Below, piece by piece: positions 46,801 to 56,015 of a DNA stretch of 64,000 nt. Positions within the stretch are counted from its first letter, which is position 1, and each line of letters starts with the position of its first letter. Below the pieces are notes generated by a model that saw only the letters and a list, made by a program, of their open reading frames with translations, had not been told where the DNA came from and ran no database searches. The stretch comes from JAVVHH01 sp963848035 (GTDB lineage Bacteria; Pseudomonadota; Alphaproteobacteria; Acetobacterales; Acetobacteraceae), in assembly GCA_963848035.1 (NCBI GenBank), contig CAWKCD010000001.1:4216001-4280000 (forward strand). Direction: 5' to 3'. Made by a program: the position numbers and the translations under genes.

Positions 46801-48152
46801 CCGCCGCCCTCCCCTTCGCCGGCGAGCGCTACGCCGTGGTCGGCCTCGGCCGCAACGGCGCCCCGGTCGCCGACGCCCTCGCCGCCCAGGGCGCGCAGGT
46901 CTCGGTCTGGGACGACAATCGAGAGACCCGATACGGCACCAGCCACGAGCTCCTCACCCAGCCGTTCCGCCTCTCAGGCTTCAATGGCCTGGTCCTTAGC
47001 CCCGGCATCGCCCACCACTTGCCGAAGCCGCATCCCGCCGCCGAAGCCGCCCGCGAGGCCGGCGTGCCGATCCTGTCGGACGCCGACCTGCTCTACACCG
47101 CCACCCGCCGCCGCGGCTCCGCCGCCCGCTTCGCCGGCATCACCGGCACCAACGGCAAGAGCACCACCACCGCGCTCCTGCACCACATGTTGATTTCGGC
47201 TGGGTGGGACTCGGCGGCAGGCGGCAATCTCGGCACGCCCGCGCTGGCCCTGCCGGCCCTCGACGCGGGCGGAACCTACGTCCTGGAGATGTCATCCTAC
47301 ATGTTGGAGCGTTTGCAAAACCTGCGCTTCGACGCTGCCTGCCTGCTCAACCTGAGCCCCGACCACATCGACCGCCACGGCGACATGGCCGGCTACACCA
47401 GGGCCAAGCGGCACGTCTTCGACCGCCAGACCGAGGCCGACACCGCAATCTTCGGCATCGACGACCCCGAGACCGCCGCCCTGGCCGACACCCTCGCCGG
47501 CCCCAAGGTCATCCGTATCTCCGGCCACCAGCCCGCCGATCTCTGGTGCGAGAACGGCATGCTGCGCGACGCCGAGGGCCCGATCCTCGCCATGGCCGAA
47601 GCCCCTGCCCTGCCCGGCGCGCACAACGCCCAGAACGCCGCCGCCGCCGCCGCGCTCGCCCTCTCCCTCGGCCTCGGCCGCGACGCCGTCGCCCAGGGTA
47701 TCCGCAGCTTCCCCGGCCTCGCCCACCGCCAGCAGCTCGTCGCCACCATCGGCGGCGTCGACTGGATCAACGACAGCAAGGCCACCAACGCCGACGCCGC
47801 CGCCCGCGCCCTCGCCTGCTACCGCCGCATCGTCTGGATCGCCGGCGGCCAAGCCAAATCCGGCGGCATCGACAGCCTCGCCCCTTACTTCCCGCGCATC
47901 GCCCACGTGCTCCTGATCGGCCGCGACGGCCCCCTGCTCTCGAGCACCCTGCGCCAGGCCGGCATCCCCTTCACCCTCTCCGGCACCCTCGACGCCGCCG
48001 TCGCCTCCGCCCGATCGCTGGCGCCCCGCCTCGGCGCCGACGTCGTCCTGCTTTCGCCCGCCTGCGCCAGCTTCGACCAGTTCGCCAGCTTCGAGCAGCG
48101 CGGCGACCGGTTCGCCGCCCTCGCCCGCGCCACCCCGACCGGGGCCCCGTGA
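46797..48152 (+). CDS. murD: UDP-MurNAc-L-alanine:D-glutamate ligase MurD
   Basis: Adds D-Glu to UDP-MurNAc-L-Ala. The 451-residue protein begins with the nucleotide-binding loop VVGLGRNGAPVADAL, followed by the ATP loop ITGTNGKSTTTALLHHM, NLSPDHIDRHG, and VDWINDSKATNADAAARAL of the C-terminal domain. Start overlaps mraY (ATGA) and stop overlaps ftsW (TGATG). Confidence 0.97.
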   Translation: MTAALPFAGERYAVVGLGRNGAPVADALAAQGAQVSVWDDNRETRYGTSHELLTQPFRLSGFNGLVLSPGIAHHLPKPHPAAEAAREAGVPILSDADLLYTATRRRGSAARFAGITGTNGKSTTTALLHHMLISAGWDSAAGGNLGTPALALPALDAGGTYVLEMSSYMLERLQNLRFDAACLLNLSPDHIDRHGDMAGYTRAKRHVFDRQTEADTAIFGIDDPETAALADTLAGPKVIRISGHQPADLWCENGMLRDAEGPILAMAEAPALPGAHNAQNAAAAAALALSLGLGRDAVAQGIRSFPGLAHRQQLVATIGGVDWINDSKATNADAAARALACYRRIVWIAGGQAKSGGIDSLAPYFPRIAHVLLIGRDGPLLSSTLRQAGIPFTLSGTLDAAVASARSLAPRLGADVVLLSPACASFDQFASFEQRGDRFAALARATPTGAP

Positions 48153-49291
48153 TGCGACCACCCAATCCCCGCGCCGCCGACAACTCCGTCCTCGGCCAAT
48201 GGTGGGAAACCGTCGACCACTGGACGCTGTTCGCCGTCGCCACCCTGATCGGCTTCGGCTACGCCATGATGCTGGCCGCCTCGCCCGCGGTCGCCGAACG
48301 CATCCACGTCAGCCGCGACTCCTTCATCGTCAAGCAGGTGATCTTCCTGCTGCTCGCCGGCCTCGTGGTGATCGGCGTGTCGCTGCTCAAGCCGCGCCAG
48401 GTGCGCAGGCTCGCCCTGGTCGGCTGCGCGGTCTCGATCGTGCTCACCGCCTGGACCATCGGTCACGGCGTCGACATCAAGGGCGCGCGCCGCTGGATCA
48501 ATCTGCCGGGCATGTCGCTGCAGCCCAGCGAGTTCATCAAGCCCTGCTTCGCCGTGCTCACCGCTTGGCTCCTTGCCGAGGGCAACCGCGCCCGCGGCAT
48601 CGCCGGCATGCTGGCCGCCGGCGCCGTCTTCGCGCTGATCGCCATCCTGCTCAAATCGCAGCCGGACATGGGCATGCTCGCCGTCGTCGGCATCGTGCTG
48701 TTCATGCAGCTGTTCATCGCCGGGCTGAACCTGATGCTCGTCGGCGTCGGCTTCGGCGCCATCGCCGCCGCCTCGGTCGCCGCCTACACCTTCTTCCCTC
48801 ACGTCCGCAGCCGCGTCGAACGCTTCCTCGACCCCGCCGCCGGCGACAACTACCAGGTCATCACCTCCCTCGAAGCCTTCGGCAACGGCGGCCTGCTCGG
48901 CCGCGGACCCGGCGAAGGCAGCGTCAAGAACATCCTCCCCGACGCCCATGCCGACTTCGTCTTCGCCGTCATGGGCGAGGAATTCGGCCTGCTGATCTGC
49001 CTCTTCGTCCTCTGCGTCTTCGGCTTCATCGTGGTCCGCGGCCTCATCAAGCTCGTCGCCGAGCACGACCTCTTCGTCGTCCTCGCTGCCTCCGGCCTGA
49101 TCACCAGCTTCGGCCTGCAGAGCTTCATCAACATGGCCTCCACGCTCCATCTGATTCCGACCAAGGGCATGACCCTCCCCTTCGTCTCCTACGGCGGCTC
49201 CTCCGTCCTCGCCGTTGCCCTCGGGATGGGCATGCTCCTCGCCCTCACCCGCCGCCGCGGCCGCGGCGACATGTGGGAAGGCGCAAGATGA
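48152..49291 (+). CDS. ftsW: Peptidoglycan glycosyltransferase FtsW
   Basis: SEDS-family enzyme that polymerises lipid II at the septum together with FtsI. The 379-residue protein has about ten membrane segments; GARRWINLPGMSLQPSEFIK, LLKSQPDMGMLAV (with the conserved Asp region), YQVITSLEAFGNGGLLGRGPG is split here between loop and helix, and GMTLPFVSYGGSSVLAVA are SEDS hallmarks. Start overlaps murD; stop overlaps murG. Confidence 0.96.
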   Translation: MRPPNPRAADNSVLGQWWETVDHWTLFAVATLIGFGYAMMLAASPAVAERIHVSRDSFIVKQVIFLLLAGLVVIGVSLLKPRQVRRLALVGCAVSIVLTAWTIGHGVDIKGARRWINLPGMSLQPSEFIKPCFAVLTAWLLAEGNRARGIAGMLAAGAVFALIAILLKSQPDMGMLAVVGIVLFMQLFIAGLNLMLVGVGFGAIAAASVAAYTFFPHVRSRVERFLDPAAGDNYQVITSLEAFGNGGLLGRGPGEGSVKNILPDAHADFVFAVMGEEFGLLICLFVLCVFGFIVVRGLIKLVAEHDLFVVLAASGLITSFGLQSFINMASTLHLIPTKGMTLPFVSYGGSSVLAVALGMGMLLALTRRRGRGDMWEGAR

Positions 49292-50403
49292 GAGGCGAGG
49301 TCGTCCGCCCTATCGTCATCGCCGCTGGCGGCACCGGTGGACACTTCTTCCCCGCCGAAGCCCTCGCTGCCGAACTCGTCCGTCGCGGCCATCGCATCGC
49401 GCTCATGACCGACGCCCGCAGCGGCGGCGAGCGCTCCGCCGTGTTCGCCGGCCGCGAGACCTTCGTCCTCCCCGGCGCCGGGATCGCCGGCCGCGGCCTG
49501 CGCCGCGGCATCCAGGCCCTCACCGCCCTGGCCGCCGGCACCCTCGAGGCCCGCCGCATCCTCTCGCGACTCGACCCGGCCATGATCGTCGGCTTCGGCG
49601 GCTACCCCTCCGTCCCGCCCGTCCTCGCCGCCCGCTCGCTCCGCCGCCGCCCCACCATCATCCTGCACGAGCAGAACGCCGTCCTCGGCCGCGCCAACCG
49701 CCTGCTCGCCCGCTTCGCCGACCATCTCGCCCTCGGCATGCGCGGCACCACCCGCCTGCCCAGCCGCCTGCCCGCCACCGTCACCGGCAACCCCGTCCGC
49801 CCCGAGATCGCCGCCCTCGCCGGCCAGCCCTACGCGTCCCCCGAGCCCGGCGGCCCGATCCGCCTGCTCGTCACCGGCGGCAGCCAAGGCGCCCGCATCT
49901 TCAGCGAAGCCCTGCCCGCTTCCCTTCGCCTCCTCGGCGACGGCCTCCGCGCCCGCCTGCGCGTCACCCAGCAATGCCGCCGCGAGGACATCGACCGCGT
50001 CCGACTGGCCTACCAGGCGCTCGGCATCGAGGCCGAACTCGCCCCCTTCTTCGACGACATGCCCGCCCGCCTCGCCGCCGCCCACTTCGTCGTCGCCCGC
50101 GCCGGCGCCAGCACCGTCGCCGAACTCGCCGTCGCCGGCCGCCCCGCGCTGCTGGTCCCGTTCCCGCACGCGATCGACGATCACCAGCTCTACAACGCCA
50201 TGGCGATCGAGGCGCCGATGCTCGAACAAGCCGAGTTCGAGGCCAACCCGACCGTGCTCGCCGAAGCCCTCGCTGCCCGCCTCGACCATCCGGACCTGCT
50301 GGACGTGCAGGCGCACGCGATGGCAGACCACGCCATCGCAGACGCCGCCCTCCGACTCGCTGACGTCGTGGAAGCGGCGATCGTTCAGGAGATCACGGTA
50401 TGA
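49288..50403 (+). CDS. murG: UDP-GlcNAc:lipid I GlcNAc transferase MurG
   Basis: Peripheral membrane glycosyltransferase completing lipid II. The 371-residue GT-B protein has IVIAAGGTGGHFFPAEAL (lipid I-binding loop), GFGGYPSVPPVLAA, HEQNAVLGRANRLLA, the second Gly-rich loop LLVTGGSQGARIFSEAL and VARAGASTVAELAVAGRPAL for UDP-GlcNAc. Translationally coupled both sides. Confidence 0.97.
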   Translation: MRGEVVRPIVIAAGGTGGHFFPAEALAAELVRRGHRIALMTDARSGGERSAVFAGRETFVLPGAGIAGRGLRRGIQALTALAAGTLEARRILSRLDPAMIVGFGGYPSVPPVLAARSLRRRPTIILHEQNAVLGRANRLLARFADHLALGMRGTTRLPSRLPATVTGNPVRPEIAALAGQPYASPEPGGPIRLLVTGGSQGARIFSEALPASLRLLGDGLRARLRVTQQCRREDIDRVRLAYQALGIEAELAPFFDDMPARLAAAHFVVARAGASTVAELAVAGRPALLVPFPHAIDDHQLYNAMAIEAPMLEQAEFEANPTVLAEALAARLDHPDLLDVQAHAMADHAIADAALRLADVVEAAIVQEITV

Positions 50404-51830
50404 GAGCGCTCCCGCTCGGCATCGGCACCATCCACTTCGTTGGCATCGGCGGCATCGGCATGTCCGGCATCGCCGAGGTCCTGCACACCCTCGGCTACGC
50501 CGTCCAAGGCAGCGACATCACCGACAACTACAACGTCAAGCGCCTGCGCGAGGCCGGCATCCCCGTCGCCATCGGCCATGACGAGCGCAACGTCGCCAAC
50601 GCCCAGGTCGTCGTCGTCAGCACCGCCGTCAAGCGCGACAACCCCGAAGTGGTCGCCGCCCGCAGCCGCCTGATCCCCGTCGTCCGCCGCGCCGAGATGC
50701 TGGCCGAGCTGATGCGCCTGAAATGGGCCATCGCCGTCGGCGGCACCCATGGAAAGACCACCACCACCAGCCTGGTCGCCGCCGTGCTCGAGACCGCCGG
50801 CCTCGATCCCACCGTCATCAACGGCGGCATCATCAACGCCTACGGCAGCAACACCCGCCTCGGCGAAGGCGACTGGATGGTCGTCGAGGCCGACGAGAGC
50901 GACGGCAGCTTCCTCCGTCTGCCCGCCGTCATCGCCGTCGTCACCAACATGGATCCCGAGCACCTCGACCATTGGGGCACCGGCGAAGCCATGGTCGCCG
51001 GCTACGACCAGTTCGTCGCCAACATCCCGTTCTACGGCTTCGGCGTCCTCTGCATCGACCACCCGGCCGTGCAGTCCATGATCCCCCGCCTGTCCGACCG
51101 CCGCCTCATCACCTACGGCTTCTCGCCCCAGGCCGACATCCGTGCCGAGCGCCTCGTCATGGACAAGCTGGGCTCCACCTTCGAAGTCGCCATAACCGAC
51201 CGCAGCCGCAACCGCAGCCGCAAGATGGGCCCCTTCCGCCTGCCCATGCTCGGCCAGCACAACGTCCAGAACGCGCTGGCCGCGCTCGCCATCGCCGTCG
51301 AGATGGACGTCGACGAACAGACCATCAAAAGCGCCTTCGCCGCCTTCCGCGGCGTCAAGCGCCGCTTCACCAAGACCGGCGAGAGCGGCGGCATCACCGT
51401 CATCGACGATTACGGCCATCACCCGGTCGAGATCGCCGCCGTCCTCAAGGCCGCCCGCCAGGCCGGCGCCCGCGACGTCATCGCCGTCGTCCAGCCGCAC
51501 CGCTACAGCCGCCTGCAATCCCTCTTCGCCGAGTTCTGCACCTGCATGAACGACGCCGGCACCGTCATCGTGGCCGACGTCTACGCCGCCGGCGAAGCAC
51601 CGATCCCCGGCATCAACCGCGACTCGCTCGTCGACGGCCTCCGCGCCCGCGGCCACCGCAGCGTCGTCCCCCTGCCCGGCGCCGGCCACCTCGCCGAGAT
51701 GGTCAATTCCATCGCCCGCCCCGGCGACTTCGTCGTCTGCCTCGGCGCCGGCAACATCACCACCTGGGCCGGCGCGCTCCCCGCCGAACTCGCCGCCCTC
51801 CAGGCCGCCAGCACGCGACGGGTCGGATGA
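50400..51830 (+). CDS. murC: UDP-MurNAc:L-alanine ligase MurC
   Basis: First amino-acid ligase of the pentapeptide pathway. The 476-residue protein shows IHFVGIGGIGMSGIAEVL (UDP binding), AVGGTHGKTTTTSLVA (ATP loop), EADESDGSFLRL and VIDDYGHHPVEIAAVLKAAR. Start overlaps murG by ATGA and its stop overlaps murB. Confidence 0.97.
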   Translation: MRALPLGIGTIHFVGIGGIGMSGIAEVLHTLGYAVQGSDITDNYNVKRLREAGIPVAIGHDERNVANAQVVVVSTAVKRDNPEVVAARSRLIPVVRRAEMLAELMRLKWAIAVGGTHGKTTTTSLVAAVLETAGLDPTVINGGIINAYGSNTRLGEGDWMVVEADESDGSFLRLPAVIAVVTNMDPEHLDHWGTGEAMVAGYDQFVANIPFYGFGVLCIDHPAVQSMIPRLSDRRLITYGFSPQADIRAERLVMDKLGSTFEVAITDRSRNRSRKMGPFRLPMLGQHNVQNALAALAIAVEMDVDEQTIKSAFAAFRGVKRRFTKTGESGGITVIDDYGHHPVEIAAVLKAARQAGARDVIAVVQPHRYSRLQSLFAEFCTCMNDAGTVIVADVYAAGEAPIPGINRDSLVDGLRARGHRSVVPLPGAGHLAEMVNSIARPGDFVVCLGAGNITTWAGALPAELAALQAASTRRVG

Positions 51831-52813
51831 TCGCGCTTCCCCCCCTCAAGGGCCGCGTCCAGACCGACGCCCCGCTCGGCCCGCTGACCTGGTTCCGCGT
51901 CGGCGGCCCGGCCGAGGCCCTGGTCCGCCCCAGCAGCCCAGCCGACCTCGCCGCCTTCCTCGAGGCGCTCTCGCATGACGTGCCGGTCCAGGTGCTCGGC
52001 GCCGCCAGCAACGTCATCGTCCGCGACGGCGGCATCCAAGGTGTCGTGATCCGCCTCGCCCGCGGCTTCAACGAGATCACCGTGCAGGAGGACGGCGTCG
52101 TCGCCGGCGCAGCCTGTCTCGACGCCACCGTCGCCGAACACGCCGCCGCCGCCGGGCTGGCCGGCCTCGAATTCCTGTCCGGCATCCCCGGCTCCATCGG
52201 CGGCGCCGTCGCCATGAACGCCGGCGCCTATGGCGGGGAGGTCGCAACCTGCCTCGACTGGGTCGAGTTGGTCGCCCGTTCCGGCGAACAGATCCGCCTG
52301 CCCGCCTCCGCGCTCGCCTTCGCCTATCGCCACGCCGCCCTGCCCCCCGGCGCCGTCGTGGTCCGCGCCCGCTTCCGCGCCTTCCCCGGCGACAAGCCCA
52401 CCATCGCCGCCCGCATGGCCGACATCCGCGCCAGCCGCGAAGCGACCCAGCCCGTCCGCGCCCGCACCGGCGGCAGCACCTTCCGCAACCCCGAAGGCCA
52501 GAAAGCCTGGGAACTGATCGACGCCGCCGGCTGCCGCGGCCTGGCGATGGGCGGCGCACAGGTGAGCGGGAAACACTGCAACTTCCTCCTCAACACCGGC
52601 GACGCCACCGCCGCCGACCTCGAAGGCCTCGGCGAGGAAGTCCGCCGCCGCGTGCTCGAGACGAGCGGCGTCACGCTCGAATGGGAGATCAAACGCTTCG
52701 GCCGCCCGCTCCCCGCCGCCAGTTCGGACGAGTCGACCATGCCGACGGCCGCACCGAAGGCCGCACCGGCCTTCTCGCGACGCGAAACCTCGATGATCGG
52801 AGAGATGGCATGA
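51827..52813 (+). CDS. murB: UDP-N-acetylenolpyruvoylglucosamine reductase MurB
   Basis: FAD enzyme that reduces enolpyruvyl-UDP-GlcNAc to UDP-MurNAc with NADPH. The 328-residue protein has TWFRVGGPAEALVRP, LGAASNVIVRDGGIQGVVI, GIPGSIGGAVAMNAGAYGGE (FAD binding) and GGSTFRNPEGQKAWELID with the proton-donor Ser, i.e. a type I/II-like short form. About 35 extra C-terminal residues (PAASSDESTMPTAAPKAAP) are low complexity. Coupled to murC and ddl. Confidence 0.96.
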   Translation: MIALPPLKGRVQTDAPLGPLTWFRVGGPAEALVRPSSPADLAAFLEALSHDVPVQVLGAASNVIVRDGGIQGVVIRLARGFNEITVQEDGVVAGAACLDATVAEHAAAAGLAGLEFLSGIPGSIGGAVAMNAGAYGGEVATCLDWVELVARSGEQIRLPASALAFAYRHAALPPGAVVVRARFRAFPGDKPTIAARMADIRASREATQPVRARTGGSTFRNPEGQKAWELIDAAGCRGLAMGGAQVSGKHCNFLLNTGDATAADLEGLGEEVRRRVLETSGVTLEWEIKRFGRPLPAASSDESTMPTAAPKAAPAFSRRETSMIGEMA

Positions 52814-53730
52814 AGCGCGTCGCCGTCCTCTACGGCGGGATCTCCGCCGAACGCGATGTCAGCCTCTCGAGCGGCCGCCAGGTCATCGACGCCCTCCGCA
52901 GCGCCGGATTCGACGTCACCCCCGTGCTCGTCGGCGACGATCTCGGCGCCGTCATCGATGCGCTCGACCCGGCGCCCGACGTCGTCTTCAACGCGCTCCA
53001 CGGCCGCTTCGGCGAGGACGGCACCATCCAGGGCGTCCTCGACTGGCTCAACATCCCCTACACCCACTCCGGCGTCCGCGCCTCCTCGCTCGCCATGGAC
53101 AAGCAAGCCGCCAAGAGCGTCTTCGCCGGCGCCGGCCTCCCCGTCGCCCGCGGCGCCGTGGTCTCGACCGAGACACTCGAGGCCGACGACCCGATCGCCC
53201 GCCCCTACGTCATCAAGCCCGTCAACGAAGGCTCCTCCGTCGGCGTCGAGATCCTGCGCGACGGCGACAACCGCCGCGCCGAGATCGCCCGCAACTGGCG
53301 CTTCGGCCATACCGCCATGGTCGAGGAATACATCCCCGGCCGCGAACTCACCGTCGGCGTCATGGGCGACCGCGCCCTGGCTGTGACCGAGATCCGAGCC
53401 GAAGCCGGCGCTTTCTACGACTACGAGAGCAAATACGCCGACGGCGGCTCCCGCCACCAGGTCCCCGCCCCGATCCACCCCGACACCTACGCCCGCGCGC
53501 TCGAAGTCGCCCTCGCCGCCCACCGCGCGCTCGGCTGCCGCGGCGCCAGCCGGGCCGATTTCCGCCTGGACGAGGGTGAAGACGGCCCCGGCCGCCTCAT
53601 CCTGCTGGAGGTCAACACGCAACCCGGCCTGACCCCCACCAGCCTGCTCCCCGAGCAGGCCGCCTTCCAAGGCATCGACTTCCCCGCCCTTTGCACCTGG
53701 ATGGTGGAGCAGGCCGCATGCCGCGCGTAG
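52810..53730 (+). CDS. ddl: D-alanine:D-alanine ligase
   Basis: Makes the D-Ala-D-Ala dipeptide used by MurF. The 306-residue ATP-grasp protein shows VLYGGISAERDVSLSSG, ALHGRFGEDGTIQGVLD, VIKPVNEGSSVGVEIL (ATP-grasp loop), FYDYESKYADGGSRH (omega loop) and LLEVNTQPGLTPTSLLPEQ. The stop lies inside the beginning of ftsQ. Confidence 0.97.
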   Translation: MKRVAVLYGGISAERDVSLSSGRQVIDALRSAGFDVTPVLVGDDLGAVIDALDPAPDVVFNALHGRFGEDGTIQGVLDWLNIPYTHSGVRASSLAMDKQAAKSVFAGAGLPVARGAVVSTETLEADDPIARPYVIKPVNEGSSVGVEILRDGDNRRAEIARNWRFGHTAMVEEYIPGRELTVGVMGDRALAVTEIRAEAGAFYDYESKYADGGSRHQVPAPIHPDTYARALEVALAAHRALGCRGASRADFRLDEGEDGPGRLILLEVNTQPGLTPTSLLPEQAAFQGIDFPALCTWMVEQAACRA

Positions 53731-54608
53731 CCACCGCCCCCACCCGCGCCATGCGGACGCCGGCCAAGCCGCCGCCGCCGCTGCAGGCCCGTCGCCCTTC
53801 CCGCTTCGCGCTGATCTGGCGCCGCCGCCGCCGCCTGGTGTTCCCCGCCATCGGCGCCGCCGCACTCGTGGTGCTGCTCGTCCTGCTGGCCTCGGCCGTC
53901 CGCAGCCTGCAGCCCGGCCGCACCGTCGCCAGCCTGCCCGAACGCCTCGGCCTCAGCGCCGGCCTCACCGTGCGCGACATCCGCATCGAGGGACGCCAGA
54001 AGACCCCCGAAGACTTCCTCCGCGCCGCCCTCGGCGTCGCCCGCGGCGACAAGCTGATGGATTTCTCCCTCGACGCCGCGCGCGCCCGCCTCGAGAAACT
54101 CACCTGGGTGCAGCACGCCACCGTCGAGCGCCGCCTGCCCGGCACCATCATCGTCAAGCTCGAGGAGCGCCGCCCCTTCGCGGTCTGGCAGAGCGAAGGC
54201 AAGTTCCACCTGATCGACCGCGACGGCCAGGTCGTCGTCGCCCAGGATCCGACCAAGGACGCCGACGCCTTCCAGAAACTCCCGCTCGTCGTCGGCGCAG
54301 GCGCGCCGGAACACGCCACCACCCTGCTCGACGAACTCGCAGCCCTGCCCGGCCTGCGCGACCGAGTCGCGGCCGCGGTGCGGATCGGCGAACGCCGCTG
54401 GAACCTGCACCTGTCCAACGGCATCGACGTGCTGCTCCCCGAAGTCGGCGAAGCCGCCGCCCTCGACAAGCTGATGGAGCTGCAAACCACCCAGACCCTG
54501 CTCGACCGCCCGCTGCAAGTCGTCGACATGCGGCTGCCCGACCGTTTCGTCATCCGCCCGATCGCCGAACCCAAGCCGCCGGGACCGCCCGGGAAGAAGC
54601 CGGCATGA
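53718..54608 (+). CDS. ftsQ: Cell division protein FtsQ
   Basis: Divisome protein linking cytoplasmic and periplasmic parts. With ATG 53718 (overlapping the ddl stop by 13 bp) the protein is 296 residues: a basic Pro-rich cytoplasmic tail, one membrane segment (LVFPAIGAAALVVLLVLLA), a POTRA domain (GLTVRDIRIEGRQKTPEDF) and the FtsQ beta domain (VQHATVERRLPGTIIVKLEE). An ATG at 53751 is a possible later start. Confidence 0.93.
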   Translation: MPRVATAPTRAMRTPAKPPPPLQARRPSRFALIWRRRRRLVFPAIGAAALVVLLVLLASAVRSLQPGRTVASLPERLGLSAGLTVRDIRIEGRQKTPEDFLRAALGVARGDKLMDFSLDAARARLEKLTWVQHATVERRLPGTIIVKLEERRPFAVWQSEGKFHLIDRDGQVVVAQDPTKDADAFQKLPLVVGAGAPEHATTLLDELAALPGLRDRVAAAVRIGERRWNLHLSNGIDVLLPEVGEAAALDKLMELQTTQTLLDRPLQVVDMRLPDRFVIRPIAEPKPPGPPGKKPA

Positions 54609-55951
54609 ACGACGTCCCGCGCCGCAAGATGGCCAAATCCTCCGAGCCCGACCTGCTGCAGTCGCTCGCCGGCGCCAACCCGCCCCTCGCCGAGGACGCC
54701 GCCACGGCCCGCCCGCGCCCGCTCCGCGCCGGCACCTTCGGCGTCCTCGACATCGGCAGCAGCAAGATCTGCTGCCTCATCGGCCGCGTCGAAGCCGACG
54801 GTGCGTTGCGCGTCATCGGCACCGGCCTGCGCGCCGCCCGCGGCATCCGCGCCGGCGGCATCGTCGATCTCGACCGCGCCTTCGAGTCGATCCAGGGCGC
54901 CGTCGCCGAGGCCGAGCAGAAGGCCAGCCACCGCATCGACAGCGTCACCGTCAACCTCTCCTGCGGCCAGCCCGCCAGCCGCCTCTTCACCGTCGAATGG
55001 CCCGTCGGCGGCCGCATCGTCACCGAGCGCGACATCCGCGCCGTCGTCCACGAAGGCGTCCGCCGCGCCCAGTCCTCCGGCCGCGACTCCATCCACGTCC
55101 TGCCCCTCAGCTTCGCCGTCGACGACACCCAGGGCGTCGCCGATCCGCGCGACATGCACTGCCACCAGTTGAGCGCCCGCCTGCACGTGATCGACGCTGC
55201 CGGCTCGGCCATCTCCAACCTGATGGCGACCCTCGACCGCTGCTCCCTCACGCTCAAGGAACTCGTCAGCGCCCCCCTCGCCGCCGGCCTGGCCACGCTG
55301 GTCGAGGACGAGCAGCAACTCGGCGCCACCGTCATCGACATGGGCGGCGGCTCGACCGGCCTAGCCGTTTTCAGCGAAGGCCACGTGCTGCACACCGACC
55401 TGCTCCGCGTCGGCGGCCATCACGTCACCAACGACATCGCCCGTGGCATGACCGCCCCGGTCAGCGAGGCCGAGCGGCTGAAGACCCTCTACGGCAGCGC
55501 CCAGCCGAGCCCCGACGACGATCGCGAAACGATCTCCTACCAGCTCGTCGGCGAGGCCGACCACGACCTGCACCGCGCCCCCCGCAGCGAGATCATCCGC
55601 ATCATCCGCCCGCGACTCGAGGAGACCTTCGAGATGGTGCGCGCGAGTCTCGAACAGGCCGGCATCGCGCGCGAGGCCGGCAACCGCGTCGTGCTGACCG
55701 GCGGCGCCAGCCAGCTTCCGGGAGTCCGCGAGCTGGCCGCGCAACTCCTCGACCGCCAGGTCCGCCTCGGCCGTCCCGCCGCGCTCCGCGGCCTGCCCGA
55801 AATCGCCCAAGGCCCGGCATTCGCCACCGCCGCCGGGCTGCTCTCCTGGGCCAGCGGCGGCGGCCGCCAGTTCGCCGACCTGAACCTGGAGGACGACAGC
55901 AAACCGACGTTCCTGCGCCGTATCATTAATTTTCTCGTCCAACGTCTCTAG
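54605..55951 (+). CDS. ftsA: Cell division protein FtsA
   Basis: Actin-like protein that tethers FtsZ to the membrane. The 448-residue protein shows FGVLDIGSSKICCLIGRV (phosphate 1), the 1C domain with FAVDDTQGVADPRDM, VIDMGGGSTGLAVFSEG (phosphate 2) and VVLTGGASQLPGVRELAAQ (adenosine motif). The C terminus FLRRIINFLVQRL is an amphipathic helix for membrane binding. Start overlaps ftsQ; 64 bp, rather AT-rich, separate it from ftsZ. Confidence 0.97.
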   Translation: MNDVPRRKMAKSSEPDLLQSLAGANPPLAEDAATARPRPLRAGTFGVLDIGSSKICCLIGRVEADGALRVIGTGLRAARGIRAGGIVDLDRAFESIQGAVAEAEQKASHRIDSVTVNLSCGQPASRLFTVEWPVGGRIVTERDIRAVVHEGVRRAQSSGRDSIHVLPLSFAVDDTQGVADPRDMHCHQLSARLHVIDAAGSAISNLMATLDRCSLTLKELVSAPLAAGLATLVEDEQQLGATVIDMGGGSTGLAVFSEGHVLHTDLLRVGGHHVTNDIARGMTAPVSEAERLKTLYGSAQPSPDDDRETISYQLVGEADHDLHRAPRSEIIRIIRPRLEETFEMVRASLEQAGIAREAGNRVVLTGGASQLPGVRELAAQLLDRQVRLGRPAALRGLPEIAQGPAFATAAGLLSWASGGGRQFADLNLEDDSKPTFLRRIINFLVQRL

Positions 55952-56015
55952 CTCTCGACGCGACTCCGTATGCGTGTGCGAAACCTTCCAGCCCGAGCCT
56001 AAAGGGAAACACCCG